A stretch of 64,000 nt of DNA from assembly GCA_965183855.1 (NCBI GenBank), contig CBCYMI010000008.1, positions 48,848-112,847 on the forward strand, given 5' to 3'. Below the pieces are notes generated by a model, which was given only the letters and a program-made list of their open reading frames with translations, was not told the origin of the DNA and searched no databases. Each line of letters begins with the position of its first letter. Within the stretch, counting starts at the first letter, position 1. Shown here in pieces: positions 1-10,588 of this stretch. Made by a program: the position numbers and the translations under genes. Origin of the DNA: CBCYMI01 sp965183855. GTDB lineage: Bacteria; Pseudomonadota; Alphaproteobacteria; Caulobacterales; Maricaulaceae.

Positions 1-2222
1 TCCTTAAGGGAATCTGTCAATGAAGCAAGTTTGTTTGCTTCGGGTGTCTCTCTTAATGCAGTATCAAGGATACGTCTCTCTTCAACGCCTCTGACCTGGC
101 GCGTTAAAATAATTCTTTGATGCTCATCCTGGCTTGCTTTCCATCCAGCTTCCTCTTCATCTGAAAAATAATCCATTCTTTTGGAAAATAGGTTTAGATG
201 GTCAGAAGTAATATTATCAAGGCTTAATGCTCCTGAAAGCATTGCCTGTTCAATTATACGAGGTGCTGCACGGTTTTTTAGACGATCAACCAATGCCCCT
301 ATCGTTCGTGCCTGCCTTGAAAGTCGGCTTAAATCTTCGCCAATAATCGTCTCACCTGATTCCAAAATCAGACTCGATTCCAAAACACCTTCTTCTATTA
401 AATAATCATTGAGTTCTGCTTCATCTTTAACATAACGTGTGCTCCGTCCTTTTGAAACTTTAAACAATGGAGGTTGTGCAATATAAAGATAACCTCTTTC
501 AACCAATTCTGGCATTTGACGGTAGAAAAATGTTAGCAATAATGTTCGAATATGTGCTCCATCAACATCCGCATCTGTCATAATAATTACTTTATGATAG
601 CGTAATTTTTCTATATTAAAATCATCACGACCAATGCTTGTTCCCAAAGCCGTAATTAAAGTTCCAATTTCCTGACTGGATAGCATTTTATCAAATCGAG
701 CACGTTCAACATTCAAAATCTTGCCTCTTAAAGGCAAGATTGCCTGATTGGCACGGTTACGAGCCTGTTTTGCAGATCCTCCAGCAGAATCACCTTCAAC
801 TAAAAACAGCTCTGATTGGGCAGGATCTTTATTTTGACAATCTGCCAGTTTCCCTGGTAATGAAATAATATCAAGCGCTGATTTTCTTCGTGTAAGCTCT
901 CTGGCTTTCCTTGCTGCTTCTCTTGCTTGAGCTGCTTCAATAATTTTCTTCATAATCTGGCGTGCCTCGCCTGGGTTTTCTTCAAACCATTCAGACAAAC
1001 CTTGATTAATTCCACCTTCCACAACAGGACGAACCTCTGATGAAACGAGCTTATCCTTTGTTTGAGAAGAAAATTTTGGATCTTCTATCTTAACAGAAAT
1101 AACAGCTGTTAACCCTTCTCGTGCATCATCTCCTGATAGACTAATCTTTTCTTTTTTTGATAACCCTGATTGTTGAGCATAATTATTAATCACACGTGTC
1201 AAAGCCGCTCTAAATCCAGCAAGGTGAGCACCTCCATCTCGCTGAGGAATATTATTCGTAAAACACAACACATTTTCATGATAGCTATTATTCCACCAAA
1301 GCGATGCTTCAATACCAACACCATCTCGTATAGTGTTAATGGTAATTGGTTCTTCAATAAGTGCCGTTTTTGCTGAATCCAAATGCTTTACAAATGCTCT
1401 CACTCCTCCTTCATAATGCATTTCTACAGGTTGATAATTATCCTGACGTTGATCTTCCAGTATGATTCTAACCCCTGAGTTTAAAAAAGCCAGCTCTCGG
1501 AAGCGGTGTTCTAAAGTATGAATATTAAAACTGATTTCTTTAAACACGGTTTCAGAGGGTAAAAAACGAACACACGTACCTCTGACATATTCTCCTGTTT
1601 CAGTTCTGGGAGCTTCTCTTCTGACAGTAAGTTCCGCTTCTGGCTCGCCATGGCTAAACCGCATATTATGTTCTTTTCCATCCCGCCAAATCGTTAAATC
1701 AAGCCAATCTGAAAGCGCGTTTACAACAGAAACACCAACGCCATGAAGACCTCCAGAAACCTTATAGGAATTTGAATCAAATTTCCCTCCTGCATGCAAT
1801 TGTGTCATGATTAATTGTGCTGCAGAAATTCCTTCTTCCTCATGAATCTCAGTTGGAATACCTCTTCCATTATCGTCAATAGAAACAGAACCATCTATAT
1901 GAAGAATAACCTTAATACGATCACAATATCCAGCTAGTGTTTCATCTATCGCATTATCCATCACTTCATAAACCATATGATGCAAACCAGAACCATCTTC
2001 TGTATCTCCTATATACATTCCAGGTCGTTTGCGAACAGCATCCAAGCCTTTTAAAACCTTAATGGAATCAGCGCCATAACTTTCCGATTGCGTTTGCGTG
2101 TTTTGTTCTGAGCTCACCACTTGACTTCCTGTTTTAAGTGAATCTTGGTTTTTCATTGTTGAAGAATTTGAATCTTGATTTTTTATATCCAAATGTTTTT
2201 CTGATTCTGGATGATCTGACAT
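1..2222 (-). CDS. gyrB: DNA gyrase subunit B (3' end outside the window)
   Basis: This is the ATPase subunit of DNA gyrase, which with GyrA introduces negative supercoils ahead of replication forks. Translating the minus strand from the ATG at 2222 gives about 740 residues before the window edge. Visible are the GHKL ATPase motifs (RKRPGMYIGDT, then DNGRGIP and GGLHGVGVSVVNAL), the transducer segment with QRDGGAHL, and the TOPRIM domain with LVEGDSAGGSAKQ and MTDADVDGAHIRTLLLTFF. About 45 Ser/Gln-rich residues precede the conserved start of the ATPase domain, so a shorter N-terminus is possible. The C-terminus is cut off by the window start. It is the last gene of a same-strand dnaA-dnaN-recF-gyrB run. 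Confidence 0.97.
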   Translation of the reverse strand, partial: MSDHPESEKHLDIKNQDSNSSTMKNQDSLKTGSQVVSSEQNTQTQSESYGADSIKVLKGLDAVRKRPGMYIGDTEDGSGLHHMVYEVMDNAIDETLAGYCDRIKVILHIDGSVSIDDNGRGIPTEIHEEEGISAAQLIMTQLHAGGKFDSNSYKVSGGLHGVGVSVVNALSDWLDLTIWRDGKEHNMRFSHGEPEAELTVRREAPRTETGEYVRGTCVRFLPSETVFKEISFNIHTLEHRFRELAFLNSGVRIILEDQRQDNYQPVEMHYEGGVRAFVKHLDSAKTALIEEPITINTIRDGVGIEASLWWNNSYHENVLCFTNNIPQRDGGAHLAGFRAALTRVINNYAQQSGLSKKEKISLSGDDAREGLTAVISVKIEDPKFSSQTKDKLVSSEVRPVVEGGINQGLSEWFEENPGEARQIMKKIIEAAQAREAARKARELTRRKSALDIISLPGKLADCQNKDPAQSELFLVEGDSAGGSAKQARNRANQAILPLRGKILNVERARFDKMLSSQEIGTLITALGTSIGRDDFNIEKLRYHKVIIMTDADVDGAHIRTLLLTFFYRQMPELVERGYLYIAQPPLFKVSKGRSTRYVKDEAELNDYLIEEGVLESSLILESGETIIGEDLSRLSRQARTIGALVDRLKNRAAPRIIEQAMLSGALSLDNITSDHLNLFSKRMDYFSDEEEAGWKASQDEHQRIILTRQVRGVEERRILDTALRETPEANKLASLTDSLK

Positions 2223-2530
2223 TTTGTTTCTTTCTCCAGTATGTTTTATTGTTTCTCTCTCTTTGTAATGCTAATCTATTTAATCATAAAGCTTTTTTAC
2301 ATAAATTCATTTAACCTCAGGATTTTATAGGCAAATCTTATGCCTTGGTCTGTCTTCAATAAAAAGGACGTTTAATCTATAAGGCTAGGTTAAAGTATCG
2401 AATAAACAAGAAATATTTTTCATAATCAGTTTATATTTAAAATCGTATTTTATGTTTCAAAAGGATTATAAACTCCATCATTAAGTTATAATATAAATGA
2501 ATATAAAAACAAGCAAACAATATATAATAT

Positions 2531-2557
2531 CCAGAACATAGATATTATATGTTCTGG
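2531..2557. terminator. 10-bp perfect inverted repeat between recF and gyrB
   Basis: CCAGAACATA and TATGTTCTGG form a perfect 10-bp stem around a 7-nt loop, about 55 nt after the recF stop on the minus strand. On that strand the stem is followed by AT-rich sequence containing a T run, but not directly. It could be a weak intrinsic terminator after recF or a protein-binding site. The rest of 2223-2611 is AT-rich and shows no gene; it presumably carries the gyrB promoter, which I cannot place. Confidence 0.4.
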
Positions 2558-2611
2558 TCTGGATGTTACTCTATTAAAAAAAAATTTAATGTTCCCTAAA
2601 GATAAATGTCT

Positions 2612-4012
2612 TTATTTCAAAATCAATTGATGGTTCTTTACTTCATATAAGCTTGCTGTTTTTAAAAAGGCTTCAAATAAATATTGATCCGTTCCCGTTA
2701 ACCAAACCTGTCCCTTGATTTCCTCTAATTCTAATACCAAAGCCTTTCTTCTTTCAGGGTCAAGATGAGCAACCGCTTCATCTAATAATAAAATTGGTGC
2801 TAAATCCCACTGAGAAGCAAGCGCTTTTGCTTGTGCTATAAAAATGCCCGTCAATAGAGCTTTTTGTTCCCCAGTTGAACAATATTTTGCCAATATTTTC
2901 TTTTTCCGATGTGTAACAATAAAATCTGTTTTATGGGAACCAATTAATGTTCTCTTGGCACTTAAATCTTTCCTTCTTTGTTGCATTAAACACATAAGAT
3001 AAAATTCTGATAGAATCGTTAAATAATCATGCTCTAATTTGTTTTCTTGTTTTGTTTTTAACGATGAAGCATTAAAATTATTGGAAGAATCTGAATTATA
3101 ATTAGAACTTCCTCTATCGCCTTTATGTCTTCCTATCGCGTTTAAATCTGTTTTTAACTTAAATAGATTTTTATCCTGTTTAACGATTTGAGTTAATAGA
3201 TAGGATTCCAAATCTCCTTTGAGTGTTAACTCTGATTCTGGAAATATAGACTCTGCTTTTTTAAGCATTTGGATTTGAAGCTTTGACAAAACATGCAACC
3301 GATTCATTACAATTTTTGCTGAAAACTCTGCCATTTGCTGCTCAATACCTGTAATCCAGCTTGAATCAGAATGATTTTCTAAAGCTGCCAACCTCTGTCT
3401 CATTGCCTTTTCATAAGAAGAAACATAAAAAGCATGGTCTGGAAACCATGCCAAAACCATTCGATCAAAAAAACGACGCCGATCAGAAGCTCCTCCAACA
3501 AACAATCGATCATGTTCTGGAGTTAACCATAAAATAGGGGCAAAATGCTTCAAAGCAAAATTGGACTCCGTTTTTCCATCAATTCTAATCATACGCTTGT
3601 TTATAGCTTGCTTTGAATATCCAATGCCTATCTTTCTAAGTTTTGAACCTAACTTTTCAACAGAGGCTTCTGTCTGTTGAGCATTCAAACTTTGAAAATC
3701 CAAATCTGGCGTTAAAGAATGATCTGAATATATTAGATCTTGATTCTGATGCTCACAAAGTTCAATATAAACACTCCATTGAGGAGAAGGCTCCATTGTT
3801 TCTTCTGAGATATGTGTTGAAAGCATATCTTCAAATTTTGCTCGCCTTAGCCCCCTACCAGGAGATAAAAGTGAAATGGCTTCCAAAAGATTCGTTTTCC
3901 CAGAACCATTTTCTCCAATTAGAATAATGGTCTTTGGTTCAAAGACAGCCTCAAAAGATTTATAATTCCGAAAATTATTAAGGATGATTCGTTTTATATA
4001 ACGCTGTTTCAT
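2612..4012 (-). CDS. recF: DNA replication and repair protein RecF
   Basis: RecF is an SMC-like ATPase that helps load RecA at single-stranded gaps. The Walker A motif is GENGSGKTN near the N-terminus, and the Walker B/D-loop segment ILLLDEAVAHLDPERR is near the C-terminus, with the RecF-typical TGEQKALL signature before it. The chosen ATG (MKQRYIKRI) places the conserved LNNFRNY where the family has it. An upstream in-frame ATG at 4072 would add 20 unconserved residues and has no clear ribosome-binding site. The protein is about 100 residues longer than usual RecF (about 360-380), with a Ser/Asn-rich insertion in the middle and another after the Walker A region. It lies between dnaN and gyrB. 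Confidence 0.95.
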   Translation of the reverse strand: MKQRYIKRIILNNFRNYKSFEAVFEPKTIILIGENGSGKTNLLEAISLLSPGRGLRRAKFEDMLSTHISEETMEPSPQWSVYIELCEHQNQDLIYSDHSLTPDLDFQSLNAQQTEASVEKLGSKLRKIGIGYSKQAINKRMIRIDGKTESNFALKHFAPILWLTPEHDRLFVGGASDRRRFFDRMVLAWFPDHAFYVSSYEKAMRQRLAALENHSDSSWITGIEQQMAEFSAKIVMNRLHVLSKLQIQMLKKAESIFPESELTLKGDLESYLLTQIVKQDKNLFKLKTDLNAIGRHKGDRGSSNYNSDSSNNFNASSLKTKQENKLEHDYLTILSEFYLMCLMQQRRKDLSAKRTLIGSHKTDFIVTHRKKKILAKYCSTGEQKALLTGIFIAQAKALASQWDLAPILLLDEAVAHLDPERRKALVLELEEIKGQVWLTGTDQYLFEAFLKTASLYEVKNHQLILK

Positions 4013-4297
4013 TAAACTATCTGCTCTTTTGAAATCGATCAAAGCAATTACTTTCAAACGGGTATAAACCATTTAAAATCATGAGCGATTAAACAGAATA
4101 AAGCATTTTAATCTCTTAAAACCAAAAATGCTCAGACGCCCTTGCCAGATAAGGTTAAACTCATCTCAGAAAATATATACAATTAGAAATCTAATTGAAA
4201 AACAGAATTATTTTAGCTAAAAGGCACGTATAAAAACCAACAAATAATTATACCTGATTTACCTCTCGCTCTCATCACCAGAAAATCAAAAATATCC

Positions 4298-5407
4298 CTA
4301 GCCTCTTAAAGGCATTAAAACATATAACACATCTTCATCTCCTGTATCCTTTATTAATCCTGGAGATGTCTCATCTGAAAATAAAACCCTGATTTTTTCG
4401 CCATTAATCTTATCTGCAACATCTAATAAATAACGAGAGTTAAATCCCAATTTCATAGAATCCGAATCATATTCTACATTTATCTCTTCTGTCGCCTGTC
4501 CACTTTCTGGGTGTCTTACCGCAAGTTCCAGTTTCCCTTTTTCCAAACTGAGTTTAATCGAACGTGTTTTTTCTATGGAAACCGTAGAAACGCGTTCAAC
4601 TGCCTGGGAAAACAACGTTTTCTCAACCTGCATTTCCTTATTATTATTTGTTGGAATAACTCTGTTATATTCGGGAAAATTTCCCTCTATGAGTTTTGAC
4701 GTCAGTATGATATGGTCAATCTGAAACCGAATCTTGGAATCGCTAACCGCTATTTTTACCTCTGCTTCTGGAAAATCACTTAAAAGGCGAACAAGCTCAG
4801 AAACCGTCTTGCGAGAAATAATCACACCAGGCATTTTATCCGCACCAGCAGGACAGTTCATCTCTGCAAGTGCTAATCTGTGCCCATCTGTTGCAACACT
4901 CCTTAATTTCCCTTGATAAATATGAAAATAAATCCCGTTTAAATAATATCTGGTCTCCTCTTGAGAAATAGCAAACTTCGTCTTATCAATTAAACGTTGC
5001 AGATCAATAGTTGAAATTTTAAACTGACAATCCAAACTTTCATCTGAAAGAATTGGAAACTCGTCTGCTGGCAAAATTGGTAAGACAAAATTAGATTTGC
5101 CAGATTCAATAATTAATCTTAATTGATCTTCTGAAAGACCAATCATGATTTCTGCGCCTTCTGGTATTTTCCGAACAATTTCATAAAATGTCTGAGCAAT
5201 CGTTGTTACACTTCCTTCTCGATCAATATCTGCAGAAACCTTCTCAACCATCTCAACATCCATATCTGTTGCCCATAAAGATAAATGCTGATGGTTAGCT
5301 TCAATTAAAATATTAGATAAGATAGGTATTGTATTACGACGCTCAACAACACTTTGTACATGGCTTAAAGCACGTAATAATGCATTGCGTTCAATCACAA
5401 ATTTCAT
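4298..5407 (-). CDS. dnaN: DNA polymerase III beta sliding clamp
   Basis: The beta clamp forms a ring dimer that tethers DNA polymerase III to DNA. The 369-residue length is normal. The N-terminus MKFVIERNALLRALSHVQ and the following VERRNTIPILSNILIEA are typical, as are the ATDGHRLA segment in the middle domain and the C-terminal YVLMPLRG, close to the family's MPMR[L/V/G] end that forms part of the protein-binding pocket. It lies between dnaA and recF on the same strand. The 239-bp gap to dnaA suggests that it may have its own promoter. Confidence 0.98.
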   Translation of the reverse strand: MKFVIERNALLRALSHVQSVVERRNTIPILSNILIEANHQHLSLWATDMDVEMVEKVSADIDREGSVTTIAQTFYEIVRKIPEGAEIMIGLSEDQLRLIIESGKSNFVLPILPADEFPILSDESLDCQFKISTIDLQRLIDKTKFAISQEETRYYLNGIYFHIYQGKLRSVATDGHRLALAEMNCPAGADKMPGVIISRKTVSELVRLLSDFPEAEVKIAVSDSKIRFQIDHIILTSKLIEGNFPEYNRVIPTNNNKEMQVEKTLFSQAVERVSTVSIEKTRSIKLSLEKGKLELAVRHPESGQATEEINVEYDSDSMKLGFNSRYLLDVADKINGEKIRVLFSDETSPGLIKDTGDEDVLYVLMPLRG

Positions 5408-5646
5408 TTGACGTTTCCATTTCCTATGGTTAGACCTTGTTTGCCTCTTATGATTAAGCCAGATTACAGAGATTTATAGCGATATTCAATATTAAAAAAT
5501 AATTGTTCTGGTTTTTGTTCAATCCATTTTTGTTCAATCCATATTTCTATAAACTGACAAGCTGAAAATCCAGCTTAGAATCAATTATGTGAAATATTTT
5601 AAACTTCCCTGGCTAAAATTTATCCTGATTCTTGTCAAATTGTAAA

Positions 5647-7164
5647 TCAAGGCTTCATTAAACGAGCTTTAAGCTGATCAATGTCTGCAAGAATGGCTTC
5701 ATCACTCTCCATTAAGGATTCGATCTTGCGAATTGCATGGATTACGGTCGTATGATCTCTACCACCAAACCTGCGACCTAAATCTGGCAAAGATCTCGTC
5801 GTTAATATTTTTGCAAGATACATCGCAATTTGTCTTGGACGAGCAACAGAACGAACGCGTCTTGAAGATAAAAGATCCGTCATACAAAGGGTGTAATATT
5901 CAGCAACTGTCTTTTGAATTTCATCTACAGTAATTCTTTTATGCTCAGTTCTTATATAATCACTTAAAGATTCCTTTGTCGCTTGTAAAGTTACTTCTCT
6001 GCCAAGCATGGCTGTTTTAGCAATGATCCGGTTTAAGACACCAAATAACTCTCTTGGGCTTCCAACAATTCTAGATGCAAGGAAATCTCTTACACTTTCT
6101 GGGATGTTTAATCCAGGATAAGCCCCTACTGACAGCATTTCAATGCGAGAATTCAGCATTTTACGCCTTAAATCCAGGTCTGGCTTGTTAACATCACAAC
6201 TAAGACCACCCGATAAATAAGATTTTAGCCTATTATCAACACTCTCCAATGCTGCCGCAGACCGATCTGCGGTTAACACAACCTGATGCCCTCTATCTAA
6301 CAACGCAACCAGTGTGTGCATAAATTCCTCTTGTGTAGAGGTCTTTCCTGAAAGCATATGAATATCATCCAAAAGAAAAAGGTCTACATTTCTTAATTGA
6401 TCCTTAAATAAGGAAATATTACCAAAGCGAATCGCTTTAATAAATGAATTTAAAAAGCGTTCTGCCGTCATATAAAGACAGCGACGTTCCAGATTTAATC
6501 GATTTGCTTCATGTGCTATTGCATTTAATAAATGCGTCTTGCCACATCCATAAACCCCATAAATATAAACAGGATTAAATCCATTATCTCCTCCTCTTGC
6601 GACACGCCTTGCAACTGCACAGGCAACCTCATTTGCCTCCCCAACAATAAAGGTATCGAATGTCATTGCTTTTTGTAAGGAAGAACCCAAAGCTGAACTG
6701 GATCCTATAATAGAAGATTCTTCTTTCTGTCTATTATAGCCAGAACTAGAAACAGGCTGTTTTATATCATCTTGGTGTGCTTTTTTCTGAGATGATTTCA
6801 ATGGATCTGGTTTATCCTGACTATTCCTAACTGAAAAAGCAATATTCATATTTTGCTCTAACATCTCTGATTTCGTAACCTTATACGATTTGTAATATTC
6901 TTTTGTAAATTGTTTCCAGTATTTCCGTATCTGTTCTCCATAATGTGTTCTTACCCAATTTCTAATAAATACATTAGGAGCACAGACAGAAACTTCTTGA
7001 TTCTTTTGAAGACATATATCCAAACGGATAATCCAAGCTTTAAACTCTTGCTCCCCAATATTCTTTCTCAGAGCTTCTTTTGTTTTGTCCCAGATCTGTT
7101 TAGTTCCAGTTAAAAGGGTATGATGATTATTTATATCATGAGTTTCAGAAGTATTCTGGAACAC
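5647..7164 (-). CDS. dnaA: Chromosomal replication initiator DnaA
   Basis: DnaA is the AAA+ initiator that binds DnaA boxes and melts oriC. The order is domain I, a Ser/Gln-rich linker, the AAA+ domain and a C-terminal DNA-binding domain. Walker A is GVYGCGKTH, Walker B LFLLDDIH, and the signature helix-turn-helix contains GGRDHTTVIHAI. I chose the GTG at 7162-7164 because GGAGG (complement of 7173-7177) lies 8 nt upstream; the GTG at 7171-7173 overlaps that site and cannot use it. In box VII the sequence is RLKSYLSGGL, where the family normally has RLKSRFGWGL, so the arginine-finger position is Tyr (codon 6217-6219). The sensor II region, SPRELFGVLNR, keeps its Arg. Unlike in many bacteria, the probable origin is not next to this gene. 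Confidence 0.96.
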   Translation of the reverse strand: MFQNTSETHDINNHHTLLTGTKQIWDKTKEALRKNIGEQEFKAWIIRLDICLQKNQEVSVCAPNVFIRNWVRTHYGEQIRKYWKQFTKEYYKSYKVTKSEMLEQNMNIAFSVRNSQDKPDPLKSSQKKAHQDDIKQPVSSSGYNRQKEESSIIGSSSALGSSLQKAMTFDTFIVGEANEVACAVARRVARGGDNGFNPVYIYGVYGCGKTHLLNAIAHEANRLNLERRCLYMTAERFLNSFIKAIRFGNISLFKDQLRNVDLFLLDDIHMLSGKTSTQEEFMHTLVALLDRGHQVVLTADRSAAALESVDNRLKSYLSGGLSCDVNKPDLDLRRKMLNSRIEMLSVGAYPGLNIPESVRDFLASRIVGSPRELFGVLNRIIAKTAMLGREVTLQATKESLSDYIRTEHKRITVDEIQKTVAEYYTLCMTDLLSSRRVRSVARPRQIAMYLAKILTTRSLPDLGRRFGGRDHTTVIHAIRKIESLMESDEAILADIDQLKARLMKP

Positions 7165-8374
7165 GGAATACACCTCCGTTTATATTATTAATAAAATGAA
7201 CATTTACCTGACCAAAGTCAGACGGCTATATTTTTACGAATGCAGATTCTGTATCTTACCTACTCCCCAAGAGTTAAACAGGAGCAAAAATAGCACCAAT
7301 ATGGCTCTGACATTCTTCTACATCTTACTCATTCTTCTACACCTTACCCATCTCGGTTAGATGCATTCATATTTTTGTTAGTATAATTATGGCTATGTGC
7401 CAATTATTATATGGCTTAGTATATTATTTTGAAAACAGACTTAAAATTTATTTATTTTTACACAGAGCAAAATTCTTAACTATTTGCTAAACAATTTGCC
7501 TTTTTTAAAGATATAAAAAAGATCATAACGAAAAAATCTAATTCAAGCTTAAAAATGCCAGATTCCAATCTTCTAAAAAGACAATTTTTTCTAAATGCCA
7601 GTCCAGAACCATATTTGCTACTCAAATTTTGTTTTATAACAAATCTGTGTTTCTCTATGGTGCCCTTTATTTAAAAAAATTCAATCCCCTAAAATAAATT
7701 TTTATCTGTTGACAAACCAGATTTTTGCTCAAACAAAAAAAAAGTATCGAGACTATAAGGACTTGCAGAAGGGCTCTCTTGAAAAAAAAAAAATAAAAAA
7801 AATATTTTTTTTGAAAAGATCTTTTTACAGACTATTTTTTCTATGTTTTCACTTTGTATGCTAATAATTTTCTTCAATATGCATTTTTTAGCCTTGGTTA
7901 TAATATAATATATATATAATAATCAAAAATTTATAGTATAACCTCTATTATTCTTACTTATATAGAAAATAGTCTAAAAAATGCAATATCTATATTTAAT
8001 CAGATTATGATTGATAAACAAATTACATGTTAAAATACTATGTGCTTATTTCTCGAATATCTAAAAAAAATTCAAACATTCTGGTCAATCAACCAAAACA
8101 ATAAACACTCGGTAGAAACTTTAAAAAAATAACCCATATTAAGTTTATATTCTAATCACCCAATTATGATTTTATCTATAAAATACAGATTATATTAAAA
8201 CCATTCATTTAGAAAATAAAAGCTGCTTTTATAGCAAGTCTAAATCCCATCTTAAATATCCAAAATTTACTTAAAATCATATAATATGCTTCTATTTTTT
8301 AAACCCGAATTATAGGCTGGAAACATAATTACCAAACTCATGAAAAAATATATGGCTTGTTAACTCGACCTGTT
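7165..8374. other. 1.2-kb AT-rich gap upstream of dnaA, no gene recognised
   Basis: I see no credible coding region here. Short open frames consist of low-complexity Phe/Lys runs. A 17-nt direct repeat with one mismatch (CATTCTTCTACATCTTA and CATTCTTCTACACCTTA) starts at 7311 and 7330. The segment 7760-8010 is almost pure A/T with long A and T runs. It must contain the dnaA promoter on the minus strand. I found no good DnaA-box cluster, so I do not call an origin here. An eroded gene or an unrecognised small RNA is possible. Confidence 0.5.
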
Positions 8375-8995
8375 TTATTTCTTTACAGCTCTTTTTATTC
8401 TAGAGACCATCTGCTCTATCGTTGAGTTAGGAGAAAGCACAAGCGCAAGCTTACCTTGCCGATTCATTAAAAAAAATAAGCTTGTATGGTCAACAAGATA
8501 TTCACTTAAAGACTCATCATCCCGTTTACTATAATGCACTTTATATGCGTTTGTCATCGCCCTTACTTGCTCAACACTACCTGTATATCCAATTAAATGT
8601 TCTGGGAATCCATTCGATTGAATATAATCAGATAATAATTCTGGTCTATCTCTTTGTGGATCAACACTTACAAAAATAGGTTGTATTTTATTTTTTAGAG
8701 AGCTAAGTTCATCTAAAACAAGTTTCATGATCTGCAAACTCATCGGACAGACATCAGGGCAATATGTATAGCCAAAATAGATTAGGGAATAATGCCCCAA
8801 AAGATCTTTTTCTGTTACTCTTTCTCCTAAATGATTAATCATATTAAAAGCCCCCCCAACCGTGACAACTTCCAGCTTTGATTGCTCTTTTTGTTCTGTT
8901 CTCTCTGAATCTTCAGAATTAATTTTACAAGATAGCAGAATTAAACTCAAAGCAAGATATAAAATTGTTCCAAAATATTGTTTATATTTTCTCAT
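8375..8995 (-). CDS. SCO1/SenC/PrrC-family copper chaperone, lipoprotein
   Basis: This Sco-family thioredoxin-fold protein is expected to sit on the periplasmic face of the inner membrane and help assemble the CuA centre of cytochrome c oxidase. The copper ligands are present: CPDVCP in the motif YTYCPDVCPMS and the distal His in LVDHTSLFFL. The N-terminal hydrophobic stretch ends in LLSC, a plausible lipobox. At 206 residues the length is normal. The gene is divergent from the broken regB gene and near regA, the sco/prrC-prrB-prrA arrangement known from photosynthetic alphaproteobacteria. Co-regulation with respiratory genes is inferred from that context only. Confidence 0.93.
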   Translation of the reverse strand: MRKYKQYFGTILYLALSLILLSCKINSEDSERTEQKEQSKLEVVTVGGAFNMINHLGERVTEKDLLGHYSLIYFGYTYCPDVCPMSLQIMKLVLDELSSLKNKIQPIFVSVDPQRDRPELLSDYIQSNGFPEHLIGYTGSVEQVRAMTNAYKVHYSKRDDESLSEYLVDHTSLFFLMNRQGKLALVLSPNSTIEQMVSRIKRAVKK

Positions 8996-9244
8996 AACTA
9001 TATTTCCTTTTGCACGATCTTAACCTGGATATTCCATGAGATTTTATTAAGTTAAATAACTCTCAAATCCCGAATATCAATGCCATCTTACATATCCTCG
9101 TTCAATCTGTAAACTCTCTTTGAGCTTTCTAGCATTGCATAGTCTTTTTATAACAAAAATAGAACTTGTTATAATCAAAAAGCCATTCAGAAAACAAAAA
9201 CAATCATATTTTTATCGATCAATCATATAATATCTCTAAACTAT

Positions 9245-10588
9245 ATGCTTTGTTTATCTGCTTGGAATTTAAGAATTAAATATATTTATAATTCCGTGTT
9301 TTTGAATGACGATAACCAGAAAACACCGTCTCACTTTATGGATATATTAATGTTTATTCATCAAAAAACAAGCGTTCTTAGCCTGTTTACACATCAATTA
9401 CCTGACAGGTTCGAACAATTAAGACGCAGAACATTGGTTCAATTAAGATGGCTTGCCATTAGTGGACAGACCATCACCGTTTTTTTTGTTTATTTTGGAT
9501 TAAAGTTTTCATTGCCTTTACTTACATGCTCATTTATAATTGGATGTTCCATCCTACTTAATCTTTTTCTGACAAACATGACAAAACTTCAAAAACCTGT
9601 CAGAGAAAAAGAGCTAATTACACAATTAATCTTTGATATTATCCAACTTACATCTCTACTTTTTCTAACAGGAGAGCTATCAAATCCATTCATTATGTTA
9701 CTCTCTGTCCCAGTGATTATAGGAATTGCAGGACTTAGACCATATTATGGTATTTTTCTGGCAATTATTATGGTAATTTCCACGGTCATTTTAGCATTTT
9801 TTAGTCTGCCACTTCCATGGGAAATCCCATCTGGATTACAATTTCCTGTTCTGTATAAAATTGGATTTTGGCTATCATTGATAATTACAACAGCCTTCAC
9901 CGCAGCCTATACATAGCGTATGCCCCTTGAAACACGTCAAATGGCAAACGCACTTTCTATAACAGAACATAGATTAGCAAAAAAATAAAAACTGTTTGCA
10001 TTAGATGGTCTTGCTGCTGCACATGAATTAGAAACACCTCTGGCAAGTATTTTGTTAACCGCACGTGAAATGCACCAATCTATTGAAAAAAATCACCCAT
10101 TATACGAAGATAGCCAGCTATTAATCTCTCAAAGCCTTAGATGCCAAGAAATTCTTGGAAAACTAGATCAGAAAAGTGAAAAAGAAAATGAGTTACATTC
10201 AAAAATTGATCTTATTACTTTACTAAATGAGATTATCACACCTTATCAGAATTTAAATATTCAAATTACAACACAATTTATTACATCACCAGAAACAATA
10301 CCATCTCTTATTATAACGCACCGTCCTGAATTAATCTATGGGATTCGTAATTTTGTTGAAACCGCTGTACAACATGCACACAAAACGGTAATAATCACAG
10401 TTAGCCTTGATCCATATGAATTAAGAATTGATATTCTTGATGATGGTTCAGGATTTCCACAAAACATACTTTCTGTATTAGGGGAATCTTATATTAGAAA
10501 CCGAATCCATTCTACAAAAAAATCAAAAGGCTTGGAGCTTGGAATCTTTATTGCGATTACACTTCTTAAACGCATACATGCTCACTGA
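9245..10588 (+). pseudogene. regB: RegB/PrrB-type redox sensor histidine kinase, disrupted by nonsense codons
   Basis: Reading one frame through the region gives a RegB-like kinase. The N-terminal half has several membrane segments, including the conserved LRWLAISGQT and the GELSNPF loop corresponding to the family's GGLxNPF. The second half has the H-box AAAHELETPL, the RCQEIL segment carrying the redox-type Cys, and ATPase motifs DDGSGFP and KGLELGIFIA. The frame is interrupted by TAG at 9914-9916 and TAA at 9986-9988; the TAA replaces an expected Gln codon just before the H-box. A TGA at 10586-10588 lies inside a 29-bp palindrome, beyond which the expected C-terminal residues (CGAVVSIS) continue in another frame. 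No single frame gives a working sensor kinase, although the downstream half (from about 10052) could be translated alone as a soluble fragment. Confidence 0.88.

Noticed and set aside
7165..7700. Upstream region of dnaA as oriC
   Set aside because: No cluster of DnaA boxes was found, while the hemE-ppsR gap has a perfect box and conserved origin-flanking genes.
7689..7877. 62-residue Phe/Lys-rich open frame upstream of dnaA
   Set aside because: It is made by A and T homopolymer runs and has no ribosome-binding site.
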